Shown in pieces: positions 31,409 through 41,106 of a stretch of DNA of 64,000 nucleotides. Origin of the DNA: Arsenophonus melophagi (GTDB lineage: Bacteria > Pseudomonadota > Gammaproteobacteria > Enterobacterales > Enterobacteriaceae); contig JAVYJS010000001.1 in the NCBI GenBank assembly GCA_032378655.1, positions 1 through 64,000 of the forward strand, in the 5' to 3' direction. The notes beneath the pieces were generated by a model. The model had not been told where the DNA came from. It made no database searches and worked only from the letters and a program-made list of their open reading frames with translations. The stretch's first letter is position 1; each line of letters starts with the position of its first letter. A program made the translations under genes and the position numbers.

Positions 31409-31770
31409 AATTTTTCATTTATGATGATTGTATCAACATAATAACTCTCTAAGTAAACTCACTAAACCAATAAGAAATAAATAAAGTACTATAACCTTTA
31501 TAGTATATTGATAAGTTATTTAATCCTATGAACTTTCAGTATACTTAACAGAACACGGTTAACAGTATCAATCTGCATCATACATATTGATACTATCTTT
31601 ATGTAAAGACGGTGTCTCTAAAAATAGATTAGGATCTATTCATATTAGAAGAATAATATTGTGTTGTTTTGTTTATATATACAATGGCAATATATCCAAG
31701 TAATAGGTGATATTGCATTTTTTAGGTTGTTATGGGATATGGGATCAATACAAGTATGAGATTAGTAATC
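31409..31770. repeat. Dispersed element, copy A
   Basis: Aligns along its whole length with 44347-44733 in the same orientation, at roughly 70 percent by eye. Shared blocks include ATAACTCTCTAA, ACTAAACCAAT, the small hairpin ACTATAACC-TATAGT, GGTTAACAGT, GTGTCTCTAAAA and AAGTAATAGGTGATATTGC followed by a T run. Several shared blocks are hairpins, and the last resembles an intrinsic terminator. No reading frame spans both copies. It may be a duplicated RNA gene or a decayed repeat. Confidence 0.75.
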
Positions 31771-31832
31771 ATGATTAGAGATCATTAAAAGTTTTCAGGT
31801 TTAAGGAATCTTTTAATATTAAAAGATAATCA

Positions 31833-31869
31833 AAAACTTATTTATTCTGGAAGAGAATAAATAAGTTTT
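31833..31869. repeat. Perfect 16-bp inverted repeat
   Basis: Arms 31833-31848 and 31854-31869, loop GGAAG, in the spacer between amiD and sdhE. Confidence 0.85.
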
Positions 31870-32184
31870 AATAAATTAGATATTGCATGCCTTTCTAATT
31901 AATGTAAATTATTCTGCCACTGTTGATGATCATGGACTATCAATGAACATTAAAAGTTTTAAATACTATCTGATATTTGATAGTCTGACAGCGAACAATA
32001 TGCTATTAAATCAATACAATGAGCTATACATTACGCATAGTACAAAAGAGCGTACTTTTCATAAACTGAACTAAAAATACAATGGAACGTTAACAGATTA
32101 TTTATTCATGCGAATAAATAAGTAAGTAAGTAAGTTTTACTAGACATGAAACTGAGGCGTTAAGTTTTTTAAAAACTACATTAT

Positions 32185-32442
32185 TTATTTTTTTACTCTG
32201 TTTATTTTACTCTGTATTAATTGAATAATATGATACAATCCATCGTCATTAGGACGTCCATGATTCATCAACCAGTTGCACAAAACATAATCTTCGTATT
32301 CTAGTAAACGCACAAAAAGACATTTTTCATATACTGTAAGTGAATCATATTCATACTCAAAAAAAGGTATAATAGCAATGTCAAGTTCACGCATGCCCCT
32401 ACGGCATGACCACTTGATTTTAGATTTATGATTAAAATCCAT
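32185..32442 (-). CDS. sdhE: SdhE, FAD assembly factor
   Basis: SdhE (YgfY) promotes covalent flavinylation of succinate dehydrogenase and fumarate reductase. The 85-residue product contains the diagnostic RGMRELD (RGxxE) motif near residues 15-21 and the FFEYEYDSL and NWLMNHGRP segments, closely following E. coli SdhE (88). It is divergent from ygfZ as in E. coli. Its usual partner ygfX, which follows it in E. coli, is not seen. The last codons lie in a short direct repeat (ACAGAGTAAAA twice), so the C-terminus may be newly formed. Confidence 0.93.
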   Translation of the reverse strand: MDFNHKSKIKWSCRRGMRELDIAIIPFFEYEYDSLTVYEKCLFVRLLEYEDYVLCNWLMNHGRPNDDGLYHIIQLIQSKINRVKK

Positions 32443-32629
32443 CAGATTAATAACCTCAATTTCTTCTGAGAATAAAGGTTGCTTTTATGCTAGCATATAG
32501 CACATAACATTCATATCAATAACTATAACCTTTAATATATAAATATTAAATAATGTAAATTTTTATTTGTTTTTATAAACACTTAATTTTGAAGTTAGTA
32601 ACTTTACTGATAACATGATTTTTATCTAG

Positions 32630-32665
32630 GATAAAAGTAGATAGCCATGATAAAAGTAGATAGCC
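32630..32665 (+). repeat. Tandem duplication across the ygfZ start
   Basis: A 17-base core GATAAAAGTAGATAGCC occurs at 32630-32646 and 32649-32665, a 19-base period. The first candidate ATG (32647) lies between the copies and the second (32668) just after them, so the duplication created an alternative upstream start. Confidence 0.88.
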
Positions 32666-33639
32666 TCATGATACATTTAAATAAATTTACACCATTGATT
32701 AGAAAAATAGAGTATCAATTACCACTAACATTGATATCACTAAGTGATTGGAATTTCATCACAGCAACAGGGAAGGATGCTGAAAAATATTTACAGGGTC
32801 AATTAACAGCAGATATTACCACTTTAAAACTACAACAACATATACTGACAGCTCAATGTAATGCAAAAGGAAAAATCTTGAGTATACTACGTTTATTTCA
32901 CTATCAAAAAGGCTTTGCTTATATTTTACGATCCAGTGTAGCAGAAAAACAGCTGAGTGAACTCAAAAAATACGCGGTATTCTCTAAAATCATAATTAAC
33001 AAGCATCCTAATATTACGTTGTTAGGTATTATCGGAAAAGGTGCTCGTGATAGATTGCAGAATCACTTTTCTCAATTACCTAATAAAGAAAAGTCAGTGA
33101 TGCATTTTGAACAAACAACTGTACTGCATTTTAGCGAACCATGTGAACGGTTTTTAATTATTACTGATAACACGATTGCTACTGAACTGACAAAGTATTT
33201 TCCTAAACATGGTGATAATCAGCAGTGGCTCGCACTAGATATTGCTGCTGGGATTGCTAATATTGATATTGAAAATAGTGAGAAATTTATTCCGCAAGCT
33301 GTTAATCTGCAAGCATTACCAGGCAGTATTAGTTTTCAGAAAGGCTGTTATAGCGGTCAGGAAATGATTGCTAGAGCAAAATATCGCGGTGTCAATAAGC
33401 GTGCAATGTTTTTGTTATCTGGAACAGCGAATAGACTACCAAAAAACGGAGCATCTGTAGAATGGAACATTGGTGATAGCTGGCGGCGTATTGGAACGGT
33501 ATTGGCTTCTGCGTATCTAGAGGAAGGGTTTATTAGCATTCAAGTTGTCATGAACAATGACATATCAAAAGAGAGTGTTTTTCGAGTAGAAGGAGAAGAA
33601 AAAAGTCAACTTACTATTCAAGTATTACCTTATTTTTAA
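32647..33639 (+). CDS. ygfZ: YgfZ, folate-dependent Fe-S cluster protein
   Basis: YgfZ (IbaG/COG0354 family) is a tetrahydrofolate-binding protein that helps maintain certain Fe-S enzymes such as MiaB. The product has 330 residues from the ATG at 32647, or 323 from the ATG at 32668; E. coli has 326. The signature KGCYSGQEM, whose cysteine is critical, lies near residue 235. The N-terminal LQGQLTADIT and the C-terminal VVMNND segment match E. coli. The 5' end sits in a 19-bp tandem duplication, so the true start is unclear. Confidence 0.93.
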   Translation: MIKVDSLMIHLNKFTPLIRKIEYQLPLTLISLSDWNFITATGKDAEKYLQGQLTADITTLKLQQHILTAQCNAKGKILSILRLFHYQKGFAYILRSSVAEKQLSELKKYAVFSKIIINKHPNITLLGIIGKGARDRLQNHFSQLPNKEKSVMHFEQTTVLHFSEPCERFLIITDNTIATELTKYFPKHGDNQQWLALDIAAGIANIDIENSEKFIPQAVNLQALPGSISFQKGCYSGQEMIARAKYRGVNKRAMFLLSGTANRLPKNGASVEWNIGDSWRRIGTVLASAYLEEGFISIQVVMNNDISKESVFRVEGEEKSQLTIQVLPYF

Positions 33640-35403
33640 TAAGAAACGACACAGAAATAACACTCTTATCTTTCTAAGAGGGATTCATTCAAATAAAAAC
33701 CATTTTCTCTATAAAAACATCGTGCATCATTTACTATTGACTTAATATCTAATAAATTATTTTATTGATTTCTTGTAACATTAACGAATCTATTAACCAA
33801 TACGAATATATCAACCAATAACTCACTATATACATACATAATATCATCATTGAACATTAAATGCTTTAGGGTTCATGGAAAACTATAATCAAATAGTTAA
33901 CATAAAATAACAATATTTTAATACTATGGTTATGTCTGGACTAATAAAGTCATCTGTTATTGTTGTGAATTTATTATGAGTATTTGTTATCAACAACGAA
34001 TAGAAAATTGCAGTATTTATATAAAAATACTACTCATTATTGTACTATATAAAATTATTAATAGTTCTAACAGCATTCATACGTAGGTTAAATATTAGTT
34101 ATATTATCTCTTCTATGCGCGATGTATCATGTACATCTCGTGTCTTCTGTTAGTCAGACTCCATTATTTACAGCAGGAGCAATACCATCCACTATTCATA
34201 AACTATCAGTATAATTAATATAGTTCTTATAGAAATTGTTGCAATAATTTAGCAGTATTAATGATTAATTAATAGTTTGCGATGTAAACTATGCTTTCTA
34301 TTTTTCTTATTTTCATGAAAATCTCAGTAAAATAACAATATAAATTCTTCTTTAATACAGAAGATTATTAATACATCAGGTTATAATAAAAAGATATAAT
34401 AACGAAACTTATTTTCATTTTTATTTTACTGAAAAGTTCATGATGAATGAACAGTCTCTGTAAGAAAGACGTAAGGATGTATTAATCGTATTAGCAGAAA
34501 TTAGTCATTTACCTTTATCTCAATTGATCAATATGTACAGATAATGATCTGCACTTATTAATGTTAACACTGCAATAAGCAGTTTGATCGCAACAATAGA
34601 ATGTCTATATTTTTTTATACTTATATATAGCGCTTAATAAGCTGCTTTCAGCATCATCCAGATAATGGATTTTCTAAAAAAGACCATGAGATAGTATCTG
34701 CAGTAGTCATAGATTGATCTTCAATAGTCAGTATTTAAATTCATTCATCTCGCTCAAGGTACAAAACTTAGCAGTGATGAATGAGAGAAATAAAGAAAAT
34801 ACATAAGATTTTTAGCACTCCCATATCTAATGGGAAACATGTTAGTTAATGAATACAGATAATCAGTGTATAATCACTAGCTTTTAACATACCTTGACAA
34901 GGGTCTTCTATGTTTAAAAGAGCTTTTAACTAGTCTGTAAAACTTAAAATCTTTTTTGAGAGATAGAAGCAAACTTTATCCTTTTATTGCTATTGAACGT
35001 ACTGAAAATGCTTTTGACTATTCTGTGATTAGCTATACAGAATGATCTAAAAAAAATGATTTTCAAGATTCATAGTAGCTTCTTCAGCAATTCTTGATCA
35101 GAGCATAACTTATTCAGCGAATTGAGATCATTGATATTTAGTATAAGCCAAAGATTTTTGCCATAAAAAGTTGAGAATGTTTTTAATTAAAAGTTATTTA
35201 ACAATAACGTACTGAATTTAAAGTTCTCATCATAAATCCATTGCGCCATCAATTTTACATTACGTTTTGATAAAAATTGATTTAGCTTTCGATCTATTTT
35301 ACACTATATTCTAACATTTTATCAATCATATAACTTGAATATAAAGTCAGTGAGTGAGTTATAGAGAATTCTAAGTACTATTTATGGCCTATTAATTCTT
35401 CTC
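33640..35403. other. Gene-free spacer ygfZ-folD
   Basis: No gene is recognisable in 1.76 kb, and it has few long inverted repeats. A broken stretch at about 34440-34545 reads MNEQSL, a stop, then ERRKDVLIVLAEISHLPLSQ before another stop. It looks like decayed coding sequence that I cannot assign. Confidence 0.5.
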
Positions 35404-36261
35404 CTAAAGATCATGATAAGCTTCACAAGCTTGTAAGGTATTTTGCATTAATGTTGCCACTGTCATTGGGCCGACACCTCCAGGTACCGGAGTAATCCAA
35501 CTCGCACGTTCCAGTGCTTCTTGATAACAGACATCACCAGTGACTTTTCCATTTCCAAGTTGATTAATGCCAACATCCATAACAATTGCGCCCAATTTTA
35601 TCCATGCGCCTGGAATAAAATTTGCTTTACCAATAGCCACAATTAATAAATCAGCCTGTTTTACATGATGAGATAAATTAGTGGTAAAACGGTGGGAGAT
35701 AGTAATTGTACAACCAGCAAGTAGTAATTCAAGACTCATAGGACGACCTACGATATTTGAAGCACCAATGATAACTGCATTTAAACCCCTTAAATTAATC
35801 TGATAGTGCTCCAGCAAGATAATAATACCTCGAGGTGTACAAGGCCGTAGTCTTGGTGTACCCTGACAAAGGGAACCTATGTTATAAGGATGAAAACCAT
35901 CAACATCTTTATCTGGACGTATATGCTCTAATATCTTGATATGGTTATTTTTTTTAGGCAATGGTAATTGAACTAAAATCCCATCAATCTCCTCATCATC
36001 ATTCAGTTGATGAATTAATTGTACAAGTTCAGATTCAGTAGTCTGTTCTGTTAAATTATACAAACGAGAAATGAAACCAACTGCTGCACAAGTACGCTGT
36101 TTATTATTCACATAGAGTCTTGAAGCTGGATCATGACCAACTAAAATAACTGCAAGCCCAGGAGCTCGCTTGCCTTTTGATAGCCGTAATGCAACTTTTT
36201 TAGCAATTTTCTGTTTGATTATTTTAGCAATCATATTCCCATCAATAATTTTTGCTGGCAT
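35404..36261 (-). CDS. folD: FolD, methylene-THF dehydrogenase/cyclohydrolase
   Basis: FolD converts 5,10-methylene-THF to 10-formyl-THF, continuing the one-carbon path begun by GlyA. It has 285 residues against 288 in E. coli. The catalytic Tyr and Lys lie in SRLYVNNKQ (near 50-56). The dinucleotide-binding motif GASNIVGRPM lies near 167-176, and the C-terminal PGGVGPMTVATLMQNT signature is intact. A 16-bp inverted repeat lies 35 bases upstream of the start. The tRNA-Arg(TCT) gene lies beyond that; argU is also near folD in E. coli. Confidence 0.96.
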   Translation of the reverse strand: MPAKIIDGNMIAKIIKQKIAKKVALRLSKGKRAPGLAVILVGHDPASRLYVNNKQRTCAAVGFISRLYNLTEQTTESELVQLIHQLNDDEEIDGILVQLPLPKKNNHIKILEHIRPDKDVDGFHPYNIGSLCQGTPRLRPCTPRGIIILLEHYQINLRGLNAVIIGASNIVGRPMSLELLLAGCTITISHRFTTNLSHHVKQADLLIVAIGKANFIPGAWIKLGAIVMDVGINQLGNGKVTGDVCYQEALERASWITPVPGGVGPMTVATLMQNTLQACEAYHDL

Positions 36262-36295
36262 TTATCTTAACTAATCCAAAAAAAATATGCTGTCA

Positions 36296-36332
36296 GTTAT
36301 TATTGCTAATGGTCGTCATTAGCAATAATAAC
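36296..36332. repeat. Perfect 16-bp inverted repeat upstream of folD
   Basis: Arms 36296-36311 and 36317-36332, loop GTCGT, between the divergent folD and tRNA-Arg genes. It follows no intact gene. Confidence 0.88.
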
Positions 36333-36365
36333 CATTAGCAGATAGAACATTTTTACTCAAAGACG

Positions 36366-36393
36366 TTGACTAAGTATGTGTAAACCTTATAAT
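36366..36393 (+). promoter_or_regulatory. Promoter of tRNA-Arg
   Basis: TTGACT (36366-36371) and a perfect TATAAT (36388-36393) with a 16-base spacer, 43 bases upstream of the tRNA. Confidence 0.8.
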
Positions 36394-36436
36394 CCAAAAC
36401 ATAATTTTATCAATAAATCTAAAAGTTTCTTTACAT

Positions 36437-36510
36437 GCGCCCTTAGCTCAGCTGGATAGAGCAACGGCCTTCTAAGCTGTAGGTCACAGGTTCGAATCCT
36501 GTAGGGCGTA
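36437..36510 (+). tRNA. tRNA-Arg (TCT anticodon), CCA not encoded
   Basis: The body up to the discriminator A is complete (74 bases), with anticodon TCT in loop CTTCTAA, as in E. coli argU. The next bases are CCT, not CCA, unlike the other four tRNAs here. The 3' CCA must then be added by tRNA nucleotidyltransferase after trimming. Confidence 0.93.
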
Positions 36511-37090
36511 CCTATCCTTTTAATATGTTTCATCACATCTAACTTTTTTGGTTTTACCAGCTTGTGAATTCATTGCAACATCATTGATTTTTTGACATCT
36601 GCTTGCTAAAGGCAAGCAGATGTCGTTCAGTGAGTACGAAAAAAGTACTAGTAGCATTAGGTACTATAGGTATTGCACGTCAGCTAATATAGAAACATTA
36701 GCTGCCAGAATATAAATTCTGTACTGTTTATTCTTTAAAACAAAATCTTTTTTGTATAAGATTTACTATCGCTTTAAAAGCGTCTTATAACATCAACGAA
36801 AACGTTGTGAGATGGTTTTAAAGTAACCAGACCCTTCAATGAAGGGTCTTTCTTTTTAAGAAACAGATTACTATGTTTTATAGGCCTATATGGCTATGTG
36901 CTTTCAGCGGCTTATTTAGATATACTAGCTTTACTATTCGGTATCAGAGCTTTTTTCCAAATAAAGCTCTGACGATAGTACTGCAGCTATCGTCAGCTCA
37001 ATAGCTGAAATGAATTGTTGTATCAGTTTTTGAAGCCTACTACTATTATTAGTAGTATAGTTATAAGGTTGAAAACCAACGTCAGAGCGT
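36511..37090. other. Spacer between tRNA-Arg and cpxR
   Basis: No intact gene; cpxP, which in E. coli lies divergent from cpxR, is not recognisable. A perfect 13-bp hairpin lies at 36594-36624 and an intrinsic terminator at 36829-36860. Confidence 0.6.
36829..36860 (+). terminator. Intrinsic terminator without an obvious gene
   Basis: A 9-bp perfect stem AGACCCTTC / GAAGGGTCT (36829-36837 and 36841-36849) with loop AAT, followed by TTCTTTTT. It is the most classical terminator in the window. The only intact gene upstream is the tRNA-Arg, 319 bases away. Confidence 0.75.
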
Positions 37091-37105
37091 GTAAAAGAAC
37101 GTAAA
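37091..37105 (+). promoter_or_regulatory. CpxR box upstream of cpxR
   Basis: GTAAA-AGAAC-GTAAA matches the known CpxR consensus GTAAA-N5-GTAAA exactly, 53 bases before the cpxR start codon. E. coli cpxRA is autoregulated through such sites. Confidence 0.8.
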
Positions 37106-37158
37106 TTCATAGTATCGCAGCAATTCTTATCGTATTTTGCTGTGGGAGGATATGGTTC

Positions 37159-37854
37159 ATGCATAAAATCTTACTTGTTGATGATGATTACGAACTGACT
37201 ACTATTTTGAAAGAATTACTTGAAATAGAAGGCTTTAATGTGATTATCACCTATGATGGTGAACAAGCATTAAAGCTGATTGATTCCACAGTTGATCTAA
37301 TGTTATTGGATATTATGATGCCACAGAAAAATGGTATCGATACATTGAAAGCAATACGTAGAGAATATCAAATTCCGGTGATTATGTTAACTGCTCGTAG
37401 CAGTGATTTAGATCGTGTTCTTGGTTTAGAATTAGGAGCGGATGATTATTTATCTAAACCATTTAATGATCGTGAATTAGTTGCACGTATACGAGCCTTA
37501 CTAAGGCGTTTAAATTGGTATCAGCAAAGTCAGGACAATCTTAATTCATCAATCTTTCAGGTAGATGGATTGCAATTAAATCCAGGGCGGCAAGAAGCGA
37601 GTTTTAATGGAAACATTCTTGATCTTACTGGAACAGAGTTCACTTTACTTTATTTATTATCACAGAATCTTGGTCACGTTGTTTCTCGAGAAAAACTGAG
37701 CCAAGAGGTTTTAAGGAAGCGCTTAACACCGTTTGATCGTGCTATTGATATGCATATCTCAAATTTGCGGCGAAAATTACCTGCAAGAGCTGATAGCTTG
37801 CCTTGGTTTAAAACTTTACGTGGTCGAGGATATTTAATGGTATCAGCGACATAA
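37159..37854 (+). CDS. cpxR: CpxR, envelope-stress response regulator
   Basis: CpxR is the OmpR-family regulator of the envelope stress response. It has 231 residues against 232 in E. coli. The receiver domain shows VDDDYELT, the phospho-acceptor Asp in LMLLDIMMPQKNG (near 51) and the conserved Lys in GADDYLSKPF (near 101). The winged-helix domain (about 130-231) contains LTGTEFTLLYLLSQ and FKTLRGRGYLMVSAT. It keeps an exact CpxR box upstream. Its kinase gene cpxA, which overlaps its stop, is broken, so phosphorylation would have to come from the surviving kinase core, from acetyl phosphate or from another kinase. Confidence 0.96.
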   Translation: MHKILLVDDDYELTTILKELLEIEGFNVIITYDGEQALKLIDSTVDLMLLDIMMPQKNGIDTLKAIRREYQIPVIMLTARSSDLDRVLGLELGADDYLSKPFNDRELVARIRALLRRLNWYQQSQDNLNSSIFQVDGLQLNPGRQEASFNGNILDLTGTEFTLLYLLSQNLGHVVSREKLSQEVLRKRLTPFDRAIDMHISNLRRKLPARADSLPWFKTLRGRGYLMVSAT

Positions 37855-39217
37855 TAAATAGTTTGACCTTCAGGATATTTGATATTTTTTGGTTACGATC
37901 GCTTTAGTATTAATGTTGGCGTTTATGGTACCTAATCCTGATTCCAGGAAAATTATATCCTGTCTGAATGACGAATATCGACAAGGTATTATTTCAGAGC
38001 AGCACATAGCAGCTGAGTGAGCTGGCGATTCAAGTCATGATGTTATGTTATGTAACAGGCTATCTAGTGGCATTTACAAATGAGATTTTGTAAGGCAACA
38101 ATCTGATCATGAGAACCAGAGAAAATATGTTTTTTTGTGCTATACCTAATGAAATGCAAATAATTCGTAATTTTATTTTGAAATCAGATAATTTTGATCG
38201 TCAAAAAAGACAAAATATGGTTTGATCAAATTTTTGGGACTATTATCCCTTCATGATGAAGGGCATTATCCATTGTATTTGGTGCAACCTACTAGTAGCC
38301 GTCAATCTGATTTTATCAGATTACTGTTTGATAGGCCTTTGTCATTAATCATTGCTACAATCTTAATTAGCGCACTATTGTTAATGTGCTTAGCTTGGAG
38401 TATAAAGAAGTTAGCTAGAAAATTAAAAATCAGAAGAAGATGATATTGCTAATAGTAATTTACATCAACACTCTGAATTAGAGTCTGGTCCTCAGGAATT
38501 TTAGCAGTAGGAGATAGCTTTAATCAGATGATTAAAGCGTTAAAAGAGATGGTTAGTATGCAACAACGTATGATTTCTGATATTGCCCATGAATTACGTA
38601 CTCCATTAACGCGTCTGCAATTAGCGACAGCATTACTACGTCGTCGAAATGGTAACAGTAAAGAATTAGAAAGGATTGAAACTGAAACGTTGCGTCTGGA
38701 TAGTATGATTAATGATTTGCTCATACATTCACATAACCAGAATAAGAATGAAACTTTAAAGCAATATACTACAGTTAGCAATCTTTTAAATGATATTTTA
38801 GATAATGCTTCTTTTGAAGCTGAACAAATAAATAAAACACTGAACATTACGGTTCCACCTGGTGATTGGAAAATTTATGGTAATCCAAAAACTTTGAGTA
38901 GTGCTTTAGAAAATATTGTTCGTAATGCCTTATATTATTCCAATAGTCGTATTGAAGTTACATTTAAAGAAGAAAATCAAGGTATTTTGATTACGGTAGA
39001 TGATGATGGACCAGGAGTAAAAAAAGAAGATCGAGAAAAAATCTTTCGGCCGTTCTATCGAACGCCAGAAGCACGAGATAGGCAATCTGGCGGTACTGGT
39101 TTAGGATTAGCTATTGTTGAAACAACAGTTTTTCACCATAAAGGGTGGGCAAAAGCCTTTGCTAGCCCTTTAGGTGGATTACAATTAAAGCTTTGGTTAC
39201 CGTTTCAGGGACGTTGA
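37854..39217 (+). pseudogene. cpxA: cpxA pseudogene with an intact kinase core
   Basis: CpxA is the membrane sensor kinase that phosphorylates and dephosphorylates CpxR. The whole gene is still traceable. It starts INSLTFRIFDIFW, with the ATG changed to ATA, then shows internal stops and frameshifts through the first membrane segment and sensor region (37854-38220). The second membrane segment (VQPTSSRQSDFIRLLFDRP, about 38280-38340) is in another frame, and a TAG at about 38503 interrupts the HAMP region. The frame from the ATG at 38528 to 39217 is unbroken (229 codons) and keeps the H box AHELRTPLTRLQ, N box NIVRNAL, DDDGPG and GGTGLGLAIV. A soluble kinase fragment is possible but unproven. 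Confidence 0.88.
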
Positions 39218-39784
39218 CTAGTTTTCAGTCAACAATTTTCTTGTAGAATTATTTTTGATATTTGGTGTATGTAACTAATTGAGTAGTAAATTAGTATAAA
39301 ACAAGTTAATGGTAACCTGTTTTAAACGCAGGGGTTGCTTTCTCATCGTGGACAGAAAACAATGTTTCTTGCTAAGAAACATTGTTTATTGCTAAGAAAC
39401 ATAAACTAAACTAGTTGCATAGCCTTATAAAAACAGTTAAAAGATAGTTTTATACTAAGTACTAGTTTCAAAAAAATAGTACTTAGTATGTTTTATGGTT
39501 TTTCTAAAACCAATAGATTGAATTATGAATCTCTCTATTTTAGAGACTTTATTTTAGAAAAAATAAACAATTATTTCAAGAGATTACATCTCAATATGTG
39601 GCCTTTCTTTACCAAGATATATTTCTTTGGTAAAGAAATAAAATGTAATATTAATTATAATATGGATAGCTCATTCTTGGTACATAATATATGAAAATTT
39701 TTAGTTGATTGATAATCTATCATTGATAGGATCAATGTACATCATACGCACATTATTGTCCAGACAAGATGATCATATCTACGT

Positions 39785-39821
39785 GGTTAATATTGCTCAA
39801 CAATGTTGAGCAATATTAACC
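39785..39821. repeat. Perfect 17-bp inverted repeat
   Basis: Arms 39785-39801 and 39805-39821, loop AAT, more than 550 bases from the nearest gene. Confidence 0.88.
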
Positions 39822-39936
39822 GTTATACAATTTGCGGAAAAGTATATTTTAGAATCACGATCTTTCATAAGTCATACTGCTTTATTTATCATTCATCAGT
39901 GCCGTTAAATGATATGAGTACTATCGGAAAACAACA

Positions 39937-39973
39937 TTTGATCAATGAGCCTTAATAAGGCTCATTGATCAAA
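39937..39973. repeat. Perfect 18-bp inverted repeat
   Basis: Arms 39937-39954 and 39956-39973 with one central base, more than 400 bases from any gene. Confidence 0.9.
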
Positions 39974-40384
39974 AAGGAATAGCTTTGCTTAATAAAGATC
40001 AGCACTATTATCTAATTTCATGTATTTTATTTTCAATAAATAACTGATTTTTTATAATAAATAGTATTAAGTATTTTGCGGGTATTAACATATTCATGAA
40101 GCACTTGGTAGATTAGAGTGTAAAAACACTATAATCGCTTTTCTATCTATCAGGCAGATAGATCGTTAGTGAGCTAACTTTAAAAAAAGCTATTACAAGC
40201 CTAATAGAATAGCATAAAGATAACAGCATGAAAATTTTTTCATATAGATAAAATCAAGTAATGCCATAAAGACTATTCCCTGAATATAGATGACGCTTAT
40301 TTATATTATGGTTAAAAGATTGAATCAATAATAATAGAAGATTACAGTACTTTTCTGCCATATCTGTTTAAATGAACTGAAGCT

Positions 40385-40876
40385 TCAATCATTTTTATTT
40401 TTAATTTTTTGTAATATAGCTGCAGCGATTGATGCAGGTAAAAAAGGTGAAACATCACCACCATACTTTGCAATTTCTTTAATTAAAGAAGAAGAAAAAA
40501 ATGATACTCTTGGAGAAGAGAATAAAAAGATGGTTTCTAGATCATCCATTAGATGACTATTCATATTCGCTAGCTGAAATTCATATTCAAAATCCGATAC
40601 AGATCTTATACTCCTAATCAAAATATTAGCTTGCTGTTTTTTAGCAAAATTTACTGTTAGACCACAAAATCCTGCTACTTCAACATTAACTAAATGTTTT
40701 GTCTCTTCTTGAGCAAAGAAAATACGCTCATCGAGCGTAAACATTGGTTTTTTATGTGAACTATCAGCGATAGCTAATATTACCTGACCAAATATTAAGA
40801 TAGCACGCTCTACAATATCTAAATGGCCATAAGTAATGGGATCAAAAGTACCAGGGTAAATTGCTTTTTTTTTCAT
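40385..40876 (-). CDS. coaD: CoaD, phosphopantetheine adenylyltransferase
   Basis: CoaD catalyses the penultimate step of coenzyme A synthesis, adenylating 4'-phosphopantetheine made through CoaBC. The 163 residues (E. coli 159) begin MKKKAIYPGTFDPITYGHLD, with the T/HxGH nucleotidyl-transfer motif. The substrate Lys in SHKKPMFTLDER and Arg residues in LIRSIRS (LIRGLRA in E. coli) are present, as is the SSSLIKEIA motif near the C-terminus. It is divergent from waaA; in E. coli waaA and coaD run in the same direction, so the order here is rearranged. Confidence 0.95.
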   Translation of the reverse strand: MKKKAIYPGTFDPITYGHLDIVERAILIFGQVILAIADSSHKKPMFTLDERIFFAQEETKHLVNVEVAGFCGLTVNFAKKQQANILIRSIRSVSDFEYEFQLANMNSHLMDDLETIFLFSSPRVSFFSSSLIKEIAKYGGDVSPFLPASIAAAILQKIKNKND

Positions 40877-41030
40877 AAAGTTCTTTTTACGAGTAACGAG
40901 AAGATGAATACATATTATTGTAATATTTACGCCTATTGAGCAATGACGATAACAAAATAAATCATCATTATAATGATGAATAGCGAGAACTTATTTTTAT
41001 AAAAATTTTTATTCTTATGAATGAATAAAG

Positions 41031-41078
41031 ACTATAGTAGCATAGTGCATATTAAAATATGCACTATGCTACTATAGT
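41031..41078. repeat. Perfect 23-bp inverted repeat between divergent coaD and waaA
   Basis: Arms 41031-41053 and 41056-41078, loop AA. It ends 28 bases before the waaA ATG. Neither neighbour reads toward it, so it is not a terminator of an intact gene. Confidence 0.9.
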
Positions 41079-41106
41079 GCGACTTTAAATCAATGAATAC
41101 GATTGC

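Larger units (their letters stand above)
39218..40384. other. Gene-free spacer cpxA-coaD
   Basis: No gene is recognisable. It holds perfect inverted repeats of 14 bp (39357-39370 and 39374-39387), 17 bp (39785-39801 and 39805-39821) and 18 bp (39937-39954 and 39956-39973). Confidence 0.65.

Noticed and set aside
31409..31770. Dispersed element considered as an insertion sequence
   Set aside because: No transposase frame, terminal inverted repeats or target duplications visible in either copy.
31883..32074. 63-codon frame between amiD and sdhE
   Set aside because: No recognisable family and no coding signal; in a spacer of hairpins and repeats.
36934..37164. 76-codon minus-strand frame upstream of cpxR, considered as cpxP
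   Set aside because: No resemblance to CpxP, no signal peptide, and it overlaps the cpxR start and the CpxR box.
39488..39694. 68-codon frame after cpxA
   Set aside because: No homology, no ribosome-binding site, composition as in noncoding spacer.
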